NCBI GenBank assembly: GCA_032173965.1
Contig: CM063288.1
Span: forward strand, 18,697,501 to 18,761,500
DNA length: 64,000 nt
Direction of reading: 5' to 3'
Source of the DNA: Sitta carolinensis
Lineage: Eukaryota > Chordata > Aves > Passeriformes > Sittidae
Below are positions 14,627 through 28,796 of this stretch, piece after piece. Position 1 is the first letter of the stretch. Each line of letters opens with the position of its first letter. Position numbers and translations under genes: made by a program. The notes below the pieces were generated by a model. It worked only from the letters and a program-made list of their open reading frames with translations, ran no database searches and was not told the origin of the DNA.

Positions 14627-17600
14627 CAATCTAATGACTTTTCATGTTTAGAAAGGAACTGCAGCTTTCACACTCCAATGGGTATTCTATAGGAGTTTCT
14701 ACTCGAGTTCAGTTATAAACTAAACAACATTAATGGAAATAAAATTCCAGAAAAACCTGTCAATCTCTAATTCATCTCTGTTTAAAGAAGTACAGTTGTA
14801 GAGTTGGAGTCACTTTTGCAATTCAAATGTGTTTGTTCTTACTCCTAGCCTGTCTGAAATTACCATAGTAAGTATAAAATGATCAAGAGAGATATGAAAT
14901 GAGCATTGAAACAGAAAGCTCAAATGATTAAATCTTTTTCTGAAAATGAAAATTAGAACTACCTCTCCTTCATTTAGTAATAATCTAAAATACTCTTAAG
15001 AAGGTTGGGAAAGAACATGGGAAAAAAGCATAAAATTGTGACCATTGAATAGAAGTGAAATCAAATAATCGCTCAAAGGTCAAACTTTATGAAAAAAAGT
15101 CAGTCTCATTATTTCATTATTTCATAAGTTTATGCAAAAGAAAAATATTCGTTTATAATAGACATAACATAAAAATCAGAAAATGCCTTCAGAAAATAGC
15201 AATATATTTCAAACCCATCAGAATATTTACATTAAAATTTAATGTTTATAATTTAAAATGTTGTTGCAATCTTTGAAAGGAGCCACAGTTCCAGTTCTGA
15301 TCTATGAGTAGGACAAGTCAAAACTCTCACAGTATATGGCTACAGTATATAAAATTGTGCAGCTATTCAGTCACAAATGCTTTCTGTAAGGATCTAACTG
15401 TACATTGTGTAGGTACATGGCTATTAATTTAAATTACTCTTACTCAAGATTTGTGAAAAGAAAGCCTGCAGTTCACTGCAAATCTATTTATGCCTAGTGG
15501 CTTGCTTGTAGGAACATCATAAAAATGTACAGCACATCTGATAAAAATTTGGAAAAGAATATATATCCATCTACCTTATTTTTTCCTTTAGGAAAAAAGA
15601 AAAAAAGACTTTCTCAACTCAGAGCTCCTGTCTTTATACAGTTAGATCTCATTTCACTCTCATTGAACAGGCAGTTGATAAACACAAGCCATTATTCCAC
15701 AAGCATTAATAATCACTTAGATTCCATTTTTAACTTTCACTGGGTTGCTACTCTCATGTGCAGATCACGCTGATGTGAAGTCCCTCACTGTGACACTTTG
15801 TTTTTAAGTTCTTGGAAAATCTATTTTCCTGTTGGCTGCAGACCCACACAATAATCTTCCACAGGCCGTAGTGACTTCTACACTAAACGTCAGGCATATG
15901 CGTGCATGTCAACTACTGATTTCAAATTTGAGAATGAGATTCCAAGTAGTGTAAGGCTAAAATACTGTTTCAAGCATAAATCCACAGTATTTAGGATGTC
16001 AAGATTGTGTAATCTCTAGTACCAAGCCCATGGCCCATCTAAATGTAGAAAGGTGGGACAAATTTCCATGGCCATAATAATCATTAACGAGAAAGGATGC
16101 TCTAGTGAGAGTACCTTAATACCTTGAGATGACATATCACTCCATTCTGGGAAGCAGTTCCCAAAATATCACGGGGTCAAGGAACTTAAATGTTTTTGAA
16201 TACTGCACAAATCATCCCAATTGTTGGACTGATACTTGCATATGAGCATATAAATATTGTCTGTATACAAAATAAATGAATAATTAAAATATGTAAAGAA
16301 CACAGCCTAAGCTGTTTGTTTTGCCATTTAAAACAACAGGTTTACATAGTGCAATGAAATATTTATTCACCATGTTTTCCTTTTGCAGATCTATTTTTCT
16401 GGATTGATTACCTCTGAAAGCTTTCCTGACATGAGCTTTTGTGTGCTGACAAAGGCGAGGTGAAGCGAAGCATCTTGATGAGCTACAATGCAGATCAGCT
16501 TCTAGGCAAGCTTACCAGAGCAAGAAGAGAGAGCGTGTGGTCAGGGGAATGCATTGATGCTAAATTAGGTTTTAAAGACAAGAGTAATCCACCCTCATAT
16601 TTTCCTAGAAAAAGTAGCAGATAATACTTACAACTGAGCTTTTATATTTTGGGTCAGTTCTTTTGAGAAATAGCCACAAAAAGAATGGTTAGATTTGCTT
16701 GCTGTGAAAGTTGTAGGTATTTTGACAATGTGCTGCCTCATACTCAGCAGGCTTGAAACCATACCCATGCCTGGATTCCTTAGACCCCCTGACCTTGTCG
16801 AACTTGCATTATACTCCACTGAAATTACATCACTGTACATTATCTATATACGTGTCCTTGAAGAAATATATTTTAAAAAAACAGTTTTATGAGTTTTATG
16901 ACTATTTACTGAACTTAAAAGGCTAATAGACTTGTTGAACTACTTCTACATATTAAATTAACAGCCTCGAAAGGATGATATTGTCCTTCCCATACATGAG
17001 GGTCTAGATCTACTGTTAAATTCAACCTAAAGCATCATGGTCTCTCCTTAAAATCTCCAACTTTAAGAATAGTTCACTGAAGATGTTCAACTGTGCAGCG
17101 ATAAAAAACAGCTAGAATTTCTGAAGTCAGTCAGGGCTAACTGCTAACAATGTATTCTGTGTACCCAACCGTTTAAAGGCAGGGAAAATTTAAAGGAAGA
17201 GTTCATATCCCAATTACCTGATCCCATCCAGGCATAATATGCTTTAAATAGACATAAGGTTTTTTCATACCAGTCTTCCTATGGTGTGAATGATTTTTTT
17301 ATGCCATCATACAGAAGCCCTTTCTCTGAATCCTCCATCAGTTGTAGTTCTAGGAGAAGACTAAGTCTGGATAGTCTTTAATTGTACATATGTAATCTTG
17401 CACATAATAAAGAAATGGATTCCTAGTTTTAATATTCTTGAAAAGTTACCACTCAATGTAAAGAACACTAAGTATTACAGAGCAGGTTAAGTTGCAAAGT
17501 GTGATTCTGCTTTATGACCTTCACAATTATTTTGTTTGTCATTCAAACTAAGGTAGTTCACAAAACCCTAAGTACTAAGTTAGACAATACATATGAAAAG

Positions 17601-20600
17601 CAAATCAAGGTTATTACTGTATACAGAAAGAAAGCAGTCCTTACAAACAGAAACAGATGAAGTAAAGTATTAAATAATTCATGTAGTTGAGCACTTTGCA
17701 AAAAGTGCTCACTGTGAATTGCATATGGATATCTGGTTTTATGACTGAAAAACTGATCTCAAAACTCCAGGAAAAAACCTCACGTCATTAATTTTAAAAT
17801 CAAAGCAATATTGAAAAGAATTGTATGAAGATCAACAAATATCTACAATTATTGTGGAAATTATGAATAAAACATTAAATTGCAGGCTGTAAGCCCCTGG
17901 GCACTTTGCACCATTAAATGCATTTCTATTTTTATATCTTGAATCTCTCTGAAAAAAAAAGAAGAAAATGAAAAACTTAAAAAGAAAATTATGGTTCTCT
18001 TACTTTAACATTTTCTTTGTTATGAATAAAAATTGCATTGAAACGAAATGAAAGTCAGCTTCTAATATAATATTATTTAAGTAGAAAAGAGCAGGAATTT
18101 GTTCAACAAAAAAGAAATTGGAGGGCAGAATATTTCCAATATAGCATGTACATTTTTGGGTACAATACATACATTCTGATGCACCAATTTTTCTGAAATT
18201 GGCATTATATATATAAAAGTACACCTCAAGAAGATAAAACTTATTTTTAGAGATTGAACAGAAGCTGCAATTACAACCATTACTTTCTTTCCTTGTCAGG
18301 ATCTCACAGTCCCTTGAAGATTTAGTTTGAAGGTCTCTGTGATTTCTAGATTAATAGATGAGAAAACTGTCTGATGTTTTGATGCATTCTATTTTATATC
18401 TGCTGTGTAGACCACATAAATTAAATGGGTTTTTTTTCTGTAAGCTTATATGTTGTATACGATCTAAAATAGATTGCAACTGAATTTTGTTTATTTGAGG
18501 CATAAACCTTTTTTTGGTATCATTTTATGCCATTTCTTTATGTAACTATGTTTCAATGAGTATGATCATTGAAGTCAGTGGAAGACTTCTGTTACAAAGA
18601 TCCCTGCTGTAAAATGCATTACTCACAGAACTATTTCTGCTTCATAATGTAAACAACGTTTCATTTCTTTATAATGGTTTTGTTTAAACATTTATATTTC
18701 TCTCTATCATTACTGCGCAGTGTTTCTACTTTCTGATTCTTATTAAAATTGATAACTTTTTCTGTGTTTTAAATCTCTGAACTCAATTGTTTTGGACTTA
18801 CCAAGTGGCCATTTCCTTCTGTTCAATATGCTTTTTTCAATTATTTTCAAGTATTTAGTATGAACCATTGTGAGTTTTGTCAAGTGGTCTGATTGCTAAC
18901 ATCCAAGCCAACCTTGGCCAACATTGGTCAAACACTTGTAAATCCAGCTCAGCTGCACATGCTCCATGCAAACACGGTACTGCGCAGTGCTCAGTGCTCT
19001 TCCTCTAAGGCAGAGAGACGAGATAAAATAATTGTGCACTTGCTTTTTAAATATAAAAGTAGTTCTATAGATGAATTAGCCATGTATTCAAAATCAATTA
19101 CAAGGGAGATAACTCTATCACATACACACCACATTATTCAATTTACTATAAATTACTATGAGATCTAAATGTGTGTTCTGATTTTCAGCTTCACGAGCCC
19201 TTCTCTCCTAAACCAAATCTACTCCATCATTTTAGTAAGCTCTGTCCTCATGCAAGATATTGAAGTTCCTCACCCTCTTAGCCTATTCCACAACATTCAT
19301 CCATAAACCCTTTTCTGATTTATTTTCAAAATTTATTACTGACCAATAAATACAAAAAAGATAACACATCAAGGTCTAATTCCATATCTGTCAAAGTTAA
19401 TGATACCCCTATATAGAATCCGGGAAGCTCCTAACTTAAAGGAAGTTACAGGTTTTGTTTCACAAATGAAAAGCTCTTCTACATTTATTTACTGATAGAA
19501 AGCTGACTGCATTGTTACTGAATCAAAAATACTGACCAGATGGCATAAATACAAAATCAACTGTACTTTCAAAGGCCAATTACTTGCTCTTTAACTTGTA
19601 ACTTGTGAGGATCTTCAGAACAAGCTGAACTGTTTTAAGATCAACCCTTGAAATAGAAAATGGGTATTAAAAATGTTGTACTAGATGATCATTGAACACC
19701 TCCTCACTTCATGCACAACATCCAATGAGTAGAGTGATACTGAAATCAGTTGCAAAACCCCCACCATTTTTCCAACAGAGCAGGAAAGATCTGGAACACG
19801 GGAAAATCCTTGAACTGTCCTGGATAAATGAAAAGTCTGTCAAGTTTACTTTTTTGCCCCACATGGTGGCTAAAAGATGACTAAGGAAAATAGGATAAAA
19901 AGATTAAAACAGTCTTTAAAGGTACTTAAAAATATAATCTCAACAAGAATTTAATCCATTTAATTAAAAATTTATTCAACTGCTTAACTACAGTTTGAAA
20001 TAATTTTCTGAATCATATGTTGGTTAAAATTTAACCCTGGAATCTGAAGACAACCTCTAGCCAGTGTCAAAGTTTAGCATGGAGCTTTAGACAGAACTTT
20101 TGTTTTGTGCAGTAACCAGCAACAGCTAAAAAAAAATGAGATAAAGATGGAAAAATACTAAATTTTGTTAACTGTTTTTTTTAATTGCACCTTCGTGCAG
20201 GGAACTAATATTCCATTGGTATGGCTAAATAACTCCAAATAACAAATAAAACATCTGGTAGGACTGTGTTGTAATAGAGAAGGGCTTCTAAAGGTGCATA
20301 AGTGATAGGTTTATCACTGAGCCAATGCCAAACACGGGATAGTGCTAAAAGAAAATATTGTCTACTTTAAGAGACCATAATGCTTTAAGTACTGATCTTA
20401 AAATGCAAGAGAAACAACACATATAATCCATGTTATGATGAACCTGTTTCTCTATAACTGACATTAAAAAAACCCCACAGTATTTCAATTATTTTACTAT
20501 TTTAATACCAAAAGTAATTATATTTCTAGTACTATATATTTGATCAGAATAAAATAGAACATATTTAATGAATCCTTGCAGAAAAAGGTTACTGTCGCTA

Positions 20601-23600
20601 AGACAACACCATAGTAGAAACAAAACCAGTATTTTGAATAGTTGCTGGCTGAGGGTGACTGGAATTGTTTGTGTAAGGTTATCTATAATGCACTGTAGGC
20701 AAGAACATTGACACTAGAGAAATTATCACTTTCAGAATGCACATGCTAACATACTATACATGCACATACAACTGCAAGAAATGTCTATAAAACAGTACCT
20801 GGGCCTTAATAAGTAGCATCATGAAGCAGAGCATTTGGAGTGAATTCTCCATAGACAAAACCACTGCAGCATGCTGTGTGCTTATAAATGTTTTGAGCCA
20901 GAAAGTGTCAAAATTTCTGATGAATTAGAGACAAGTGTCTCTTTTCCTTGCTTTAAAAATGCACATTTATGTCCTGTTTCCTTTAAAATACTAGTTGATT
21001 GAAGAACTACTTCGTGATGACTACTGTTACAGAGGGAGAAAATAGAGATGAAAAAGCAAAAAGGGAGATGGCATGTCGGAGCTGATTCACAGACAGATCA
21101 TGTTCAGTGTTACTTATTCACTATAGTTCCCCTGACAGCAGAAATACTTTGTATACCAACTTTTGATTAGCATGAGTAGATACACAGTATTTATTCCCAG
21201 ACGGCTGCTAAACATTCAAGGAGGGCAGATGACTGATCATATAAACAGCAGCAGACAATATACTAATAAATCAGCAGATCTCCAAGCATTTCCAAGAGTG
21301 CCAAGTGATACTTGCAAGTGACATAATATCTAACTTCACAATACACATTACTGATGTTTTTGAATTGCCAAAAGGAAGCAATAGTTCACTCATATTAATA
21401 GTATTTTCTGCTTTAGTAGGTTCCAAGAGTACCTCTACTGAAGCCAACTCAAGTCACCTTTTATCTCAAATATAACTCAGCTGTCCAAGACCATTCTCAC
21501 CTAATACTGTAATAATACCTTTAATTTTCATTATGATCCTTTTGATATTCAAGTAGTACCTTCCTACAATAAATCAGCAATGGAGCTCAAAACATCCTTA
21601 TACAGAACCCTAGGCTATGTGCACATTTCTCAGATGACATGAAGGCAATTGGCACTGACTTTACACAACATCATAACTGACGGAAAAGCTGTTGCTGCTC
21701 ATAAAATCATGAACTATAGTTCAAGCCTTTCCCAGACAGCTGGAGAACAAGTTCATTCAGGCCATTTATATCAGATAGCACAGGAGTCTCAAATCATGTA
21801 AAAATGATTCTTGGTAGCTACCATACAGATGATGCCCTCCTTCTTTTGGGGTCCAATGGGATATGGAAAAGTAATACAACTTGCAGTAGGCCTCAAGTGT
21901 TGACAAAACAGAGGGGAGAGAAGAGAGAGGATAAAAGTCAAGCCACAGAACAAGTGCAAGGTCTTCATCACTCCCATTATCATTTATAGTCTGAGTACCA
22001 GAAGGGGGAGGGACCAAGAAGAAAAGCTGTGGCATAGATGTCTTTGATCCTTTTTTCCTACTAGGAATCTAAATTGGTAGTCAGAACACTAATGCTGCTA
22101 AGTTGGAGGAACTACAAGGGCATTACATCAGACAGTCAAAATAAATCCACTATGTTTTGACACACTGCATAAATTTTGTCCTCTTATGTACTACCACAGA
22201 AATAAGAGAAAGAAAAACAAGCTAAACCTGAAGCCAAGTCTTATTTCTCTGGAGCATAATGCATTATTGTCCCACTTGCCATATTCACTAGGGAGATGAG
22301 TGAAATCTCCACAGACCTAGTACAGCTGTTCACTTGACACTTTCCAGGTAAATTGCTGAACTTAGGTTCAATTCAGGTGTTTGTCACTGCCAGCCTGGAG
22401 GCTGCTCCAGAAAATAGTGGTTTCTGAGATAACTAAACTTGAAGGTCAGCTAACCAATACTGCCTTAATCAAACAAAAAACTGACTCAGCAATTAAACTG
22501 ATAGATTTCTCTAAAGCCAACCATATGGTTAGCCTGACCACTCTGCCTGTGAATTTGTCAATAACTCATAAAATATTGCACAGTATTAAGCAAGCTGCTG
22601 GAGTTCTGGCAACAAAGTCATGTTGAACAGCTCCTTTCTGTACACGCCTGGATTTATCTCCAGATCAGATAGCACAAAATGCATCAAATATACATAATAG
22701 ACTGAAAATCTCAGTCCCTCAAGTGTGTCTGAATCCCTTTGTGTTGCTCTAGTCACATAGAGATGAGAAATAAAGTTAATTTCCCCAGCCAAAAACTTCC
22801 CTGTGTTTGCAGAACTCATACAGAGTCCCTCTGGCAGACACAAAGCTGGCACTTCTACTCCAGCTTCCAGCCTTAGTACAGGAAGCACAAGGGGCACTGC
22901 TAGATTTTCTGTTTTCTCTGTTGGCAGGCTGCTATTTAGTTAGAAGACTTTTGAATATCTCCAAGACTGCTCCAAACTACAGTGAGCTGGCATAAATCTA
23001 GCCTGGGAATCAAATGGGAATGCAAAGATCAAATACTCTAATTTTTTTGCTCAGTCTTGACCCATTAGTTACCAGGTATTCTACTTCTTGCTCACTCAAT
23101 CTCTTCTCCTGTTGTGGTTTCCAAGATCTTCCAAGCCCTTTGAATATGAAAATTTGACACTGGCATTAATAAAGTACGTCTTAATTACCGTGAATTCTCA
23201 AGTTATCTTAATTCAAAGGAAAAATATTAATAAGGAAAAGAGATTAGGTGCCTCCCTAAATCATCGCATTTGAGCTTTAATCTCAAACAAACCAGGCAGA
23301 CTTAGCAAATACTCTCTTTAGCTAGTCTTAATAACCTCTACAGATTTTCTCAGATTCTGTCTCTACATACTGAACCGTTCCCGTTCTTTCTGCTGGAGCA
23401 CTGCTTGGCTCACAGACTGGCAGTTATGTATAATGATTATGGGATGCACTGCATCTCTCAAATAGATGCTTACCTTTACTTTTAATTCCTTAACAGTTAA
23501 ACTGTTTTCTAACTTGCAATTTTTATTGTGTGTGGCTGGCAATGCAATATGAGTCTTTTGCACCAAGCTTCTTTTTCCTCAATGCTTTCAATTTTCCTAA

Positions 23601-26390
23601 AAAGCTGTTTGTAAAATGCCATGCAAATTAGAAAGGACTGAGAAATTTCTGTGGGTGGAGAACATGTTAAAATAATATATTCATCCCTAATGGCAAAGTG
23701 GGAATAACAACTGTGCTTTGCCATTAGTCAGGGACTGGAATCACACCTATCAGCCAGTAACATTATGCACAAATGTTTTCCCCTTCGATTTCAGAGTATT
23801 GTAGAAATATTATTGGGTTAACCAAGGGGCAGCTGCTCTGCAAGGGCAGGCGAGCTGCAAGCAGCTCAGAAGTAAGGCTGGCACCAGCCACTGCACCAGC
23901 GGGAACTAGGAAGAGCAGTAGCAAGTCCAGGACAGGGCCAGAGGTGATGGCAGGGCCCGTGATGGCAGAGCCCAGATCACCCCACACTTCTGTGGTGATT
24001 CAGCTGGTTCCTTCCCAGGAAAATAGAGCTGCTCTGAATCTACCCTAGATGATCTAACAGTGGGATTATCTGCTTATGAAACTATAAGAAATGCATTTCC
24101 CCTTATGCTGACCATAAAATGGAACTTCTTTACTGTAGAGAAGAGCCTGGCCACTGCAACACATGCTGCCAATATGCACAGAACTAAACACTGCTACCAC
24201 GCTGAGGGCAATGCTACCATCGTAGAGAAAATGCAGCTTCTACAACAGTTGAAAATCCAAGTAGGAAGCACAGCATGACCTGAGATACCACTATCATGTG
24301 ATTCTGGCTTCCTATCTCTGGAGTTAGCCTCAACATCCTGTCTTTTTAATAAAAATCCTAAATTTGTAAGAGCTGGGTTTTTAAAAACCTATGTAGACAG
24401 TTATTATTCAGAAAAAAAAAAAAAGGAAGTGATGCCTAAATATTTTTAGATTTTTTTATATATTTTTCATATATTTGTAGCTTAGTAGACTGTTAATACA
24501 TAAGTTTTATAGTATTTTTCCTTCCCTCTCCCATAATTTAACAAACCCTTAATAATACATTCTTGAAATTCTGTGTAGTCTTGCCTTCAGTCTAGCAAGG
24601 ACACTTTGTTTTGCATCACACATCATAGACACAATAAAGTGTAGGGCTAAGAGATGGGGAGGGCTCCAATGGGGCAGAACCCGTGGGGAAATTACCTAAC
24701 CAACTGCTCTTCTAATTGGACAATATTTGATAGATGCACTAATAAAATAACCTTTAAGAAGTTATAGAAATACTGTATCATGTGTGCATATTGACATATT
24801 GTGTACCTTGAAAGTTTTCAATTGAAGACTTGCTTTTATATCATCATTTTTACACTGTTTGGAAAGGTTTAGTGTTTCATTCCAGGCAACAGATGGAAAA
24901 GCAAAAGTCCAAGATTTCATCCTGAAACCCTTACAAGAGGGTTACATTAAATAGGGTTAATATAAACAAAACCAGGTTTTCAGAATACTTGTCTGCTAAC
25001 ATGAAAGAAAATTAGAGAGGATAAAAGGTGTAAAAGAGACAGTATTTGGAATACCTACCCATGCAGTATTCTTATTACACAGATGATCTGATATCAAATA
25101 ACAGCAGGAAGAGAAAAACGACCCTATAAGACATTATTAATGCTACCTAATCACACCGATTCATACTAGACCGATAAATCCATTAGAAATACTTAATAAG
25201 GAAAGATAAAATTAGTTTCTTCTATACTTAATTCCATACACCCTCTTAAGGCTGCCCTAAGCCCTTCATGAAACTTAATGTCATCTTCTAGCCCTTCCCT
25301 ATTCCATTTATTAAAACTTGGAGATCTTAAATGTGGAAGTCTGTATTAATGATACTTTAAGACTGCAGAGTTATAAGAATAAATCAGAAATTCTTATTTC
25401 TCAAATATACACTCCAATGACCTTGACATGACATTACTTTTTGCTGTGTGATATAACTCTACCTTTATATATGTAAAAACATTATTATCCTAAGAATTAT
25501 ACCCTTTGAACTTTCTGGCTTTCAAAGGCAATCTGAGTCCTTACCAGTGCATTGATACAGACTTCAGACTCAATTTATTTTTATCTTCTTTAGACCAGAA
25601 TGAAGGAAATACTGGCAGCAAAGTTTGAAGAGACAAATAGACTGAGAACAATTTTCCTTTTACATGGTTCCTGGTTTTAAAGGACAGTTAAAATACATTT
25701 GGAGTAAACTCAGGAGAGTCTTTCCTATAGAAGCATAGGCTAAAGAAGAACAACTCAGCTTCCTATCAGCAAAAGTAAAATGCAACTAGAGCTGGAGAGG
25801 AGGATTTAAAGCTGAGCATGGACACAGACAGGAACATCTGAAAGGTGAGAAGACTACACAAAAACCAAATCAATTGACACACAGTATTTTCCCTCGGCAA
25901 TGAGTATCGTAGGTAAAAGTCTGAATTGCAAGAGAAGCAAAACCGCTCTGCAGAAGGCATGACTCCTCAAATGCTGACAGGAAAGTTCTGCTACAGGCAT
26001 TTCTGTAATTTATTGTTTGTTTTGCCTTGAGGGGAAGTGGGGAGACAAAACAACAAATGGCTATTTTATCACTGTACTGAAAATGCATTCAGTTTCCTAA
26101 ACAGGCATTTACTTTAGCTCTACCATCCTTGTCTGTTCACAAGAAAGCTAGTGTATGAGAGAAATCATGGAATTTCACAGCACTGACAGCTGTTTGTTTC
26201 TTAACTCATTAACCGACTTTCTCTTCTTGGTCCTTATTCTCCATATTTAAAGTTCCTCTTGTCCTTTTCACTGTTTGGTTTTATTTTAACCTTTTCTTTT
26301 CTTTTTTTTTTTTTCTCCTTGGTAAAGTTCACTTTCCTAAATTACCAATATTTTATTTTGCCAGACAAGATAATTCAGCATCTTTTTCTC
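14627..26390. other. Noncoding A+T-rich block
   Basis: No gene is supported. The block contains two stretches that differ from the background and are reported separately: an exon-like island at about 16391-16620 and a G+C-rich patch at about 23815-24050. Simple sequence includes an A run at 24412-24424 and a T run at 26302-26314. Other open frames are short and lie in A/T-rich sequence. Confidence 0.6.
23815..24050. other. G+C-rich patch of unknown nature
   Basis: This stretch of about 235 bp is visibly richer in G+C than its surroundings. Plus and minus frames are both open across it (plus frame about 23773-24048, minus frame about 23987-23763), with low-complexity Ala/Ser/Pro-rich translations. 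I recognise no domain and see no convincing splice-site pair, so I do not call it coding. It could be an unrecognised repeat or LTR piece, or a conserved noncoding element. Confidence 0.35.
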
Positions 26391-26428
26391 ATAGAATCAT
26401 TAAGGTTGGAAAAGATCCTCAAGGTCAC
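26391..26428 (-). repeat. CR1-type 3' tail, very short
   Basis: The plus strand starts with atagaatcattaaggttgga followed by a diverged match to the usual CR1 3'-end text (aaaagatcctcaaggtc). That makes it a few dozen bases of the extreme 3' end of a minus-strand CR1. It directly abuts a tRNA-derived SINE whose own tail is also CR1-like, giving a double-tailed composite. Confidence 0.7.
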
Positions 26429-26444
26429 AGAACCAAAGACTAAT

Positions 26445-26545
26445 CTGAGCTGGAAGGAATGCACAAGGATCATTGGGTTAAGTGAACAGCCCATACAGGG
26501 ATTGAACCCACAACCTTGGTGTTTTTAGCACCAGGTCAATATCAA
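26445..26545 (-). repeat. tRNA-Ile-derived SINE, 5'-truncated (TguSINE1-like)
   Basis: On the minus strand the sequence runs from a tRNA-like anticodon arm and T arm (rc of ccttggtgtttttagcacc and gggattgaaccc) into a CR1-like tail (rc of gagctggaaggaatgcac). The same order occurs at 38021-38157. The tRNA half resembles tRNA-Ile, but the D-arm end is missing and the anticodon loop is mutated (CTAAAAA instead of CTAATAA). This is a SINE relic, not a tRNA gene. SINEs of this structure are known from passerine genomes. Confidence 0.8.
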
Positions 26546-28790
26546 GATTATCAAGTTCAAGTTTTTAATCACCAAGTAACTTTGTAATACTTTTCATTTG
26601 TGTCGTATTTTTTACTTTGCATTATTTTGGAACACAAAATGGTTTGTTGTATTTTGTTGACAACCCCAGAGCTAATTACTCTATTGATGATGTAGGGAGA
26701 ATTAATTCTGACCAGCACAGAGAATGTTTTCTTCTCTCCCACCTGAAGATGCAACCTGTTCTATGTGTATAAATAGATAATTCATATTTCCATAGGAAAA
26801 CACCAACAAAATTTCTAAATTCAGATGGCTTTTAAGTATTACCTACAAGCATATACAAGGTGAATTGTCCTTTTTTCGAGTTCTTCATAAAGCAAGGACA
26901 CAATCTAAAAACTTTCCTGAAAGAAAAGTTTTTCCATAATGTAATACTAGATACAGTGTAGGGTTCAAGTTTATTATCCACTTGAGATCCATAACCTATG
27001 AATACAGTACTGTTAAAAAATGTCATTCCTCTCATAAAGTATATACTTTCTAGCTGGGTGCAAGTTAAAATAGTTTGATATTTATGTTCTTGTGAAACTA
27101 AAGTGCAGATGGACATAAAATTTGTCATGGAGCCCAGAAAAATAGACATCTCCAGGGTATTTTTTTTTTTTACTACAGCAGCCAAACAATTCAATATGTG
27201 CTCTAGAGCATTTAGTTCTTCTAGAAATGGTGTCAGCAAAATTCCTGGGTCTCTTTCATGAATATTTTAAAAATGTTAATCAGGCTGAAACATGAATGTT
27301 CTTTAGCAAGAAGGCTGCACTTCATCACTGGAGGTTTAGCAAGAGGAAAACAATACTGAGTTGCAGTTAAATAGATTCCAGCAACACTTTTATTGCACAC
27401 ATAACTGGATCAACATTTTGCTAACAGAGTTAAATTTCAAGCATTCCAGAAGCCTCAAAGTCCTGACATTCTGGAGTCTCACACAGAATACATACATATT
27501 GCTGAAATTGCAAGTGATTTGCTCATGGTACAGCTCAAAGACACTCAGAAATCTGTACAACAATGTTGTTGCCTGAAGGGTGTCTCTCACTTTCAACAAC
27601 TCCAAAAGCTATGTGAGAGAATTTGTCTGATTTCGAAAAAGCAATTTTATAAAGGTTTACTTTAAGAATCATCTGTTACAGCTCACGTGTTTAACATAAA
27701 CCTGCAGCTAAGAACATCAGCAAGTCCAGCCCAATAAGCACACCAGTGATGGGGTGTATGCACAGAGAATGCTACCTGACATGCACAACTCTACATAACA
27801 CACCACAGTATTTCTATCACTCCCCAGCAGTTACTAATTTCAGTAACAGCAGCATTTTTGAAAAACGTAGCTTTGGCACACTGAATCCTATGACACCTAC
27901 TTCTTGACTAAAAATCCTACTCTTCATCAGTGTCCTTTTCCCTTACGGCATATTAAAGTCAAATTTTGAATTAATGCTATGTTTTTTCTCTCCCCCTCTA
28001 AATTATCTAAATATAGGAGTTGAAATTCAGATTTTTTTTCTTGAAAAGACTGTGCACACAACCAGCTTTCAGGTTTTTTTTTTTCCACACAGGAATTTCC
28101 TAATGTGGCAAAAAGGAAGAAAAACATTACCTGTCCATTGGTAAAATGGAAAACAGACATCCTAAGCAGGTTGTTTTTCTGTTTGTACATCTCTCTCATA
28201 TGAAGCAAGCCAGAATTTTTTAGCAGTAACATGCTAATGACATGTTTACTTTATGAATACAAAGTTAAATAACAATGCCTATAAAAGACTGGTCCCCAGA
28301 CTACTTTATTGGCCTCATTTCATGATTTCATTTTTTTTACCTAAGCAACAGCAAATCAGAGAAACTCCAAGGATTCTCACAGCAGTTTTACACAGGGTTC
28401 TTTACAAACACTAGAGACCCAGTCTCCAGGGCACGAAGCTTACAAAAGAACACTCTGCTCCTAGAGGATCTGGGCACACACACTGAGTGGCCCAACTGCT
28501 GTCAAGCCTTGCAAAGTTCTTATTCACATAGATATAAATGCTTCTGATTACAGTTCTACTGAACTAATTTTAAACCACTCAAACACTCTGCATTTAAAAG
28601 CACAGAACTTCTGGGCTGACAACAGTCCCAACTTCCCAACAGCTCTACAGATGTGGCTATTTTGGGAGTCACTGGTGACAGAATGGCTTTAGCATGAGGC
28701 ACTGGGACCTGCACAGAGGGAGGGGATGAGGGGCCCTCTTACAAAGCAGGATGCATCATTTATATCGAAGCCCTTAACCAAATCACTTTC
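26546..28790. other. Noncoding block
   Basis: Nothing coding is supported. A 135-codon minus-strand frame spans 27239-26832 but has no recognisable domain and includes a Lys run encoded by the T tract at 27160-27171. A 101-codon minus-strand frame at 28232-27927 is likewise A/T-driven. Confidence 0.55.
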
Positions 28791-28796
28791 TGTTAC

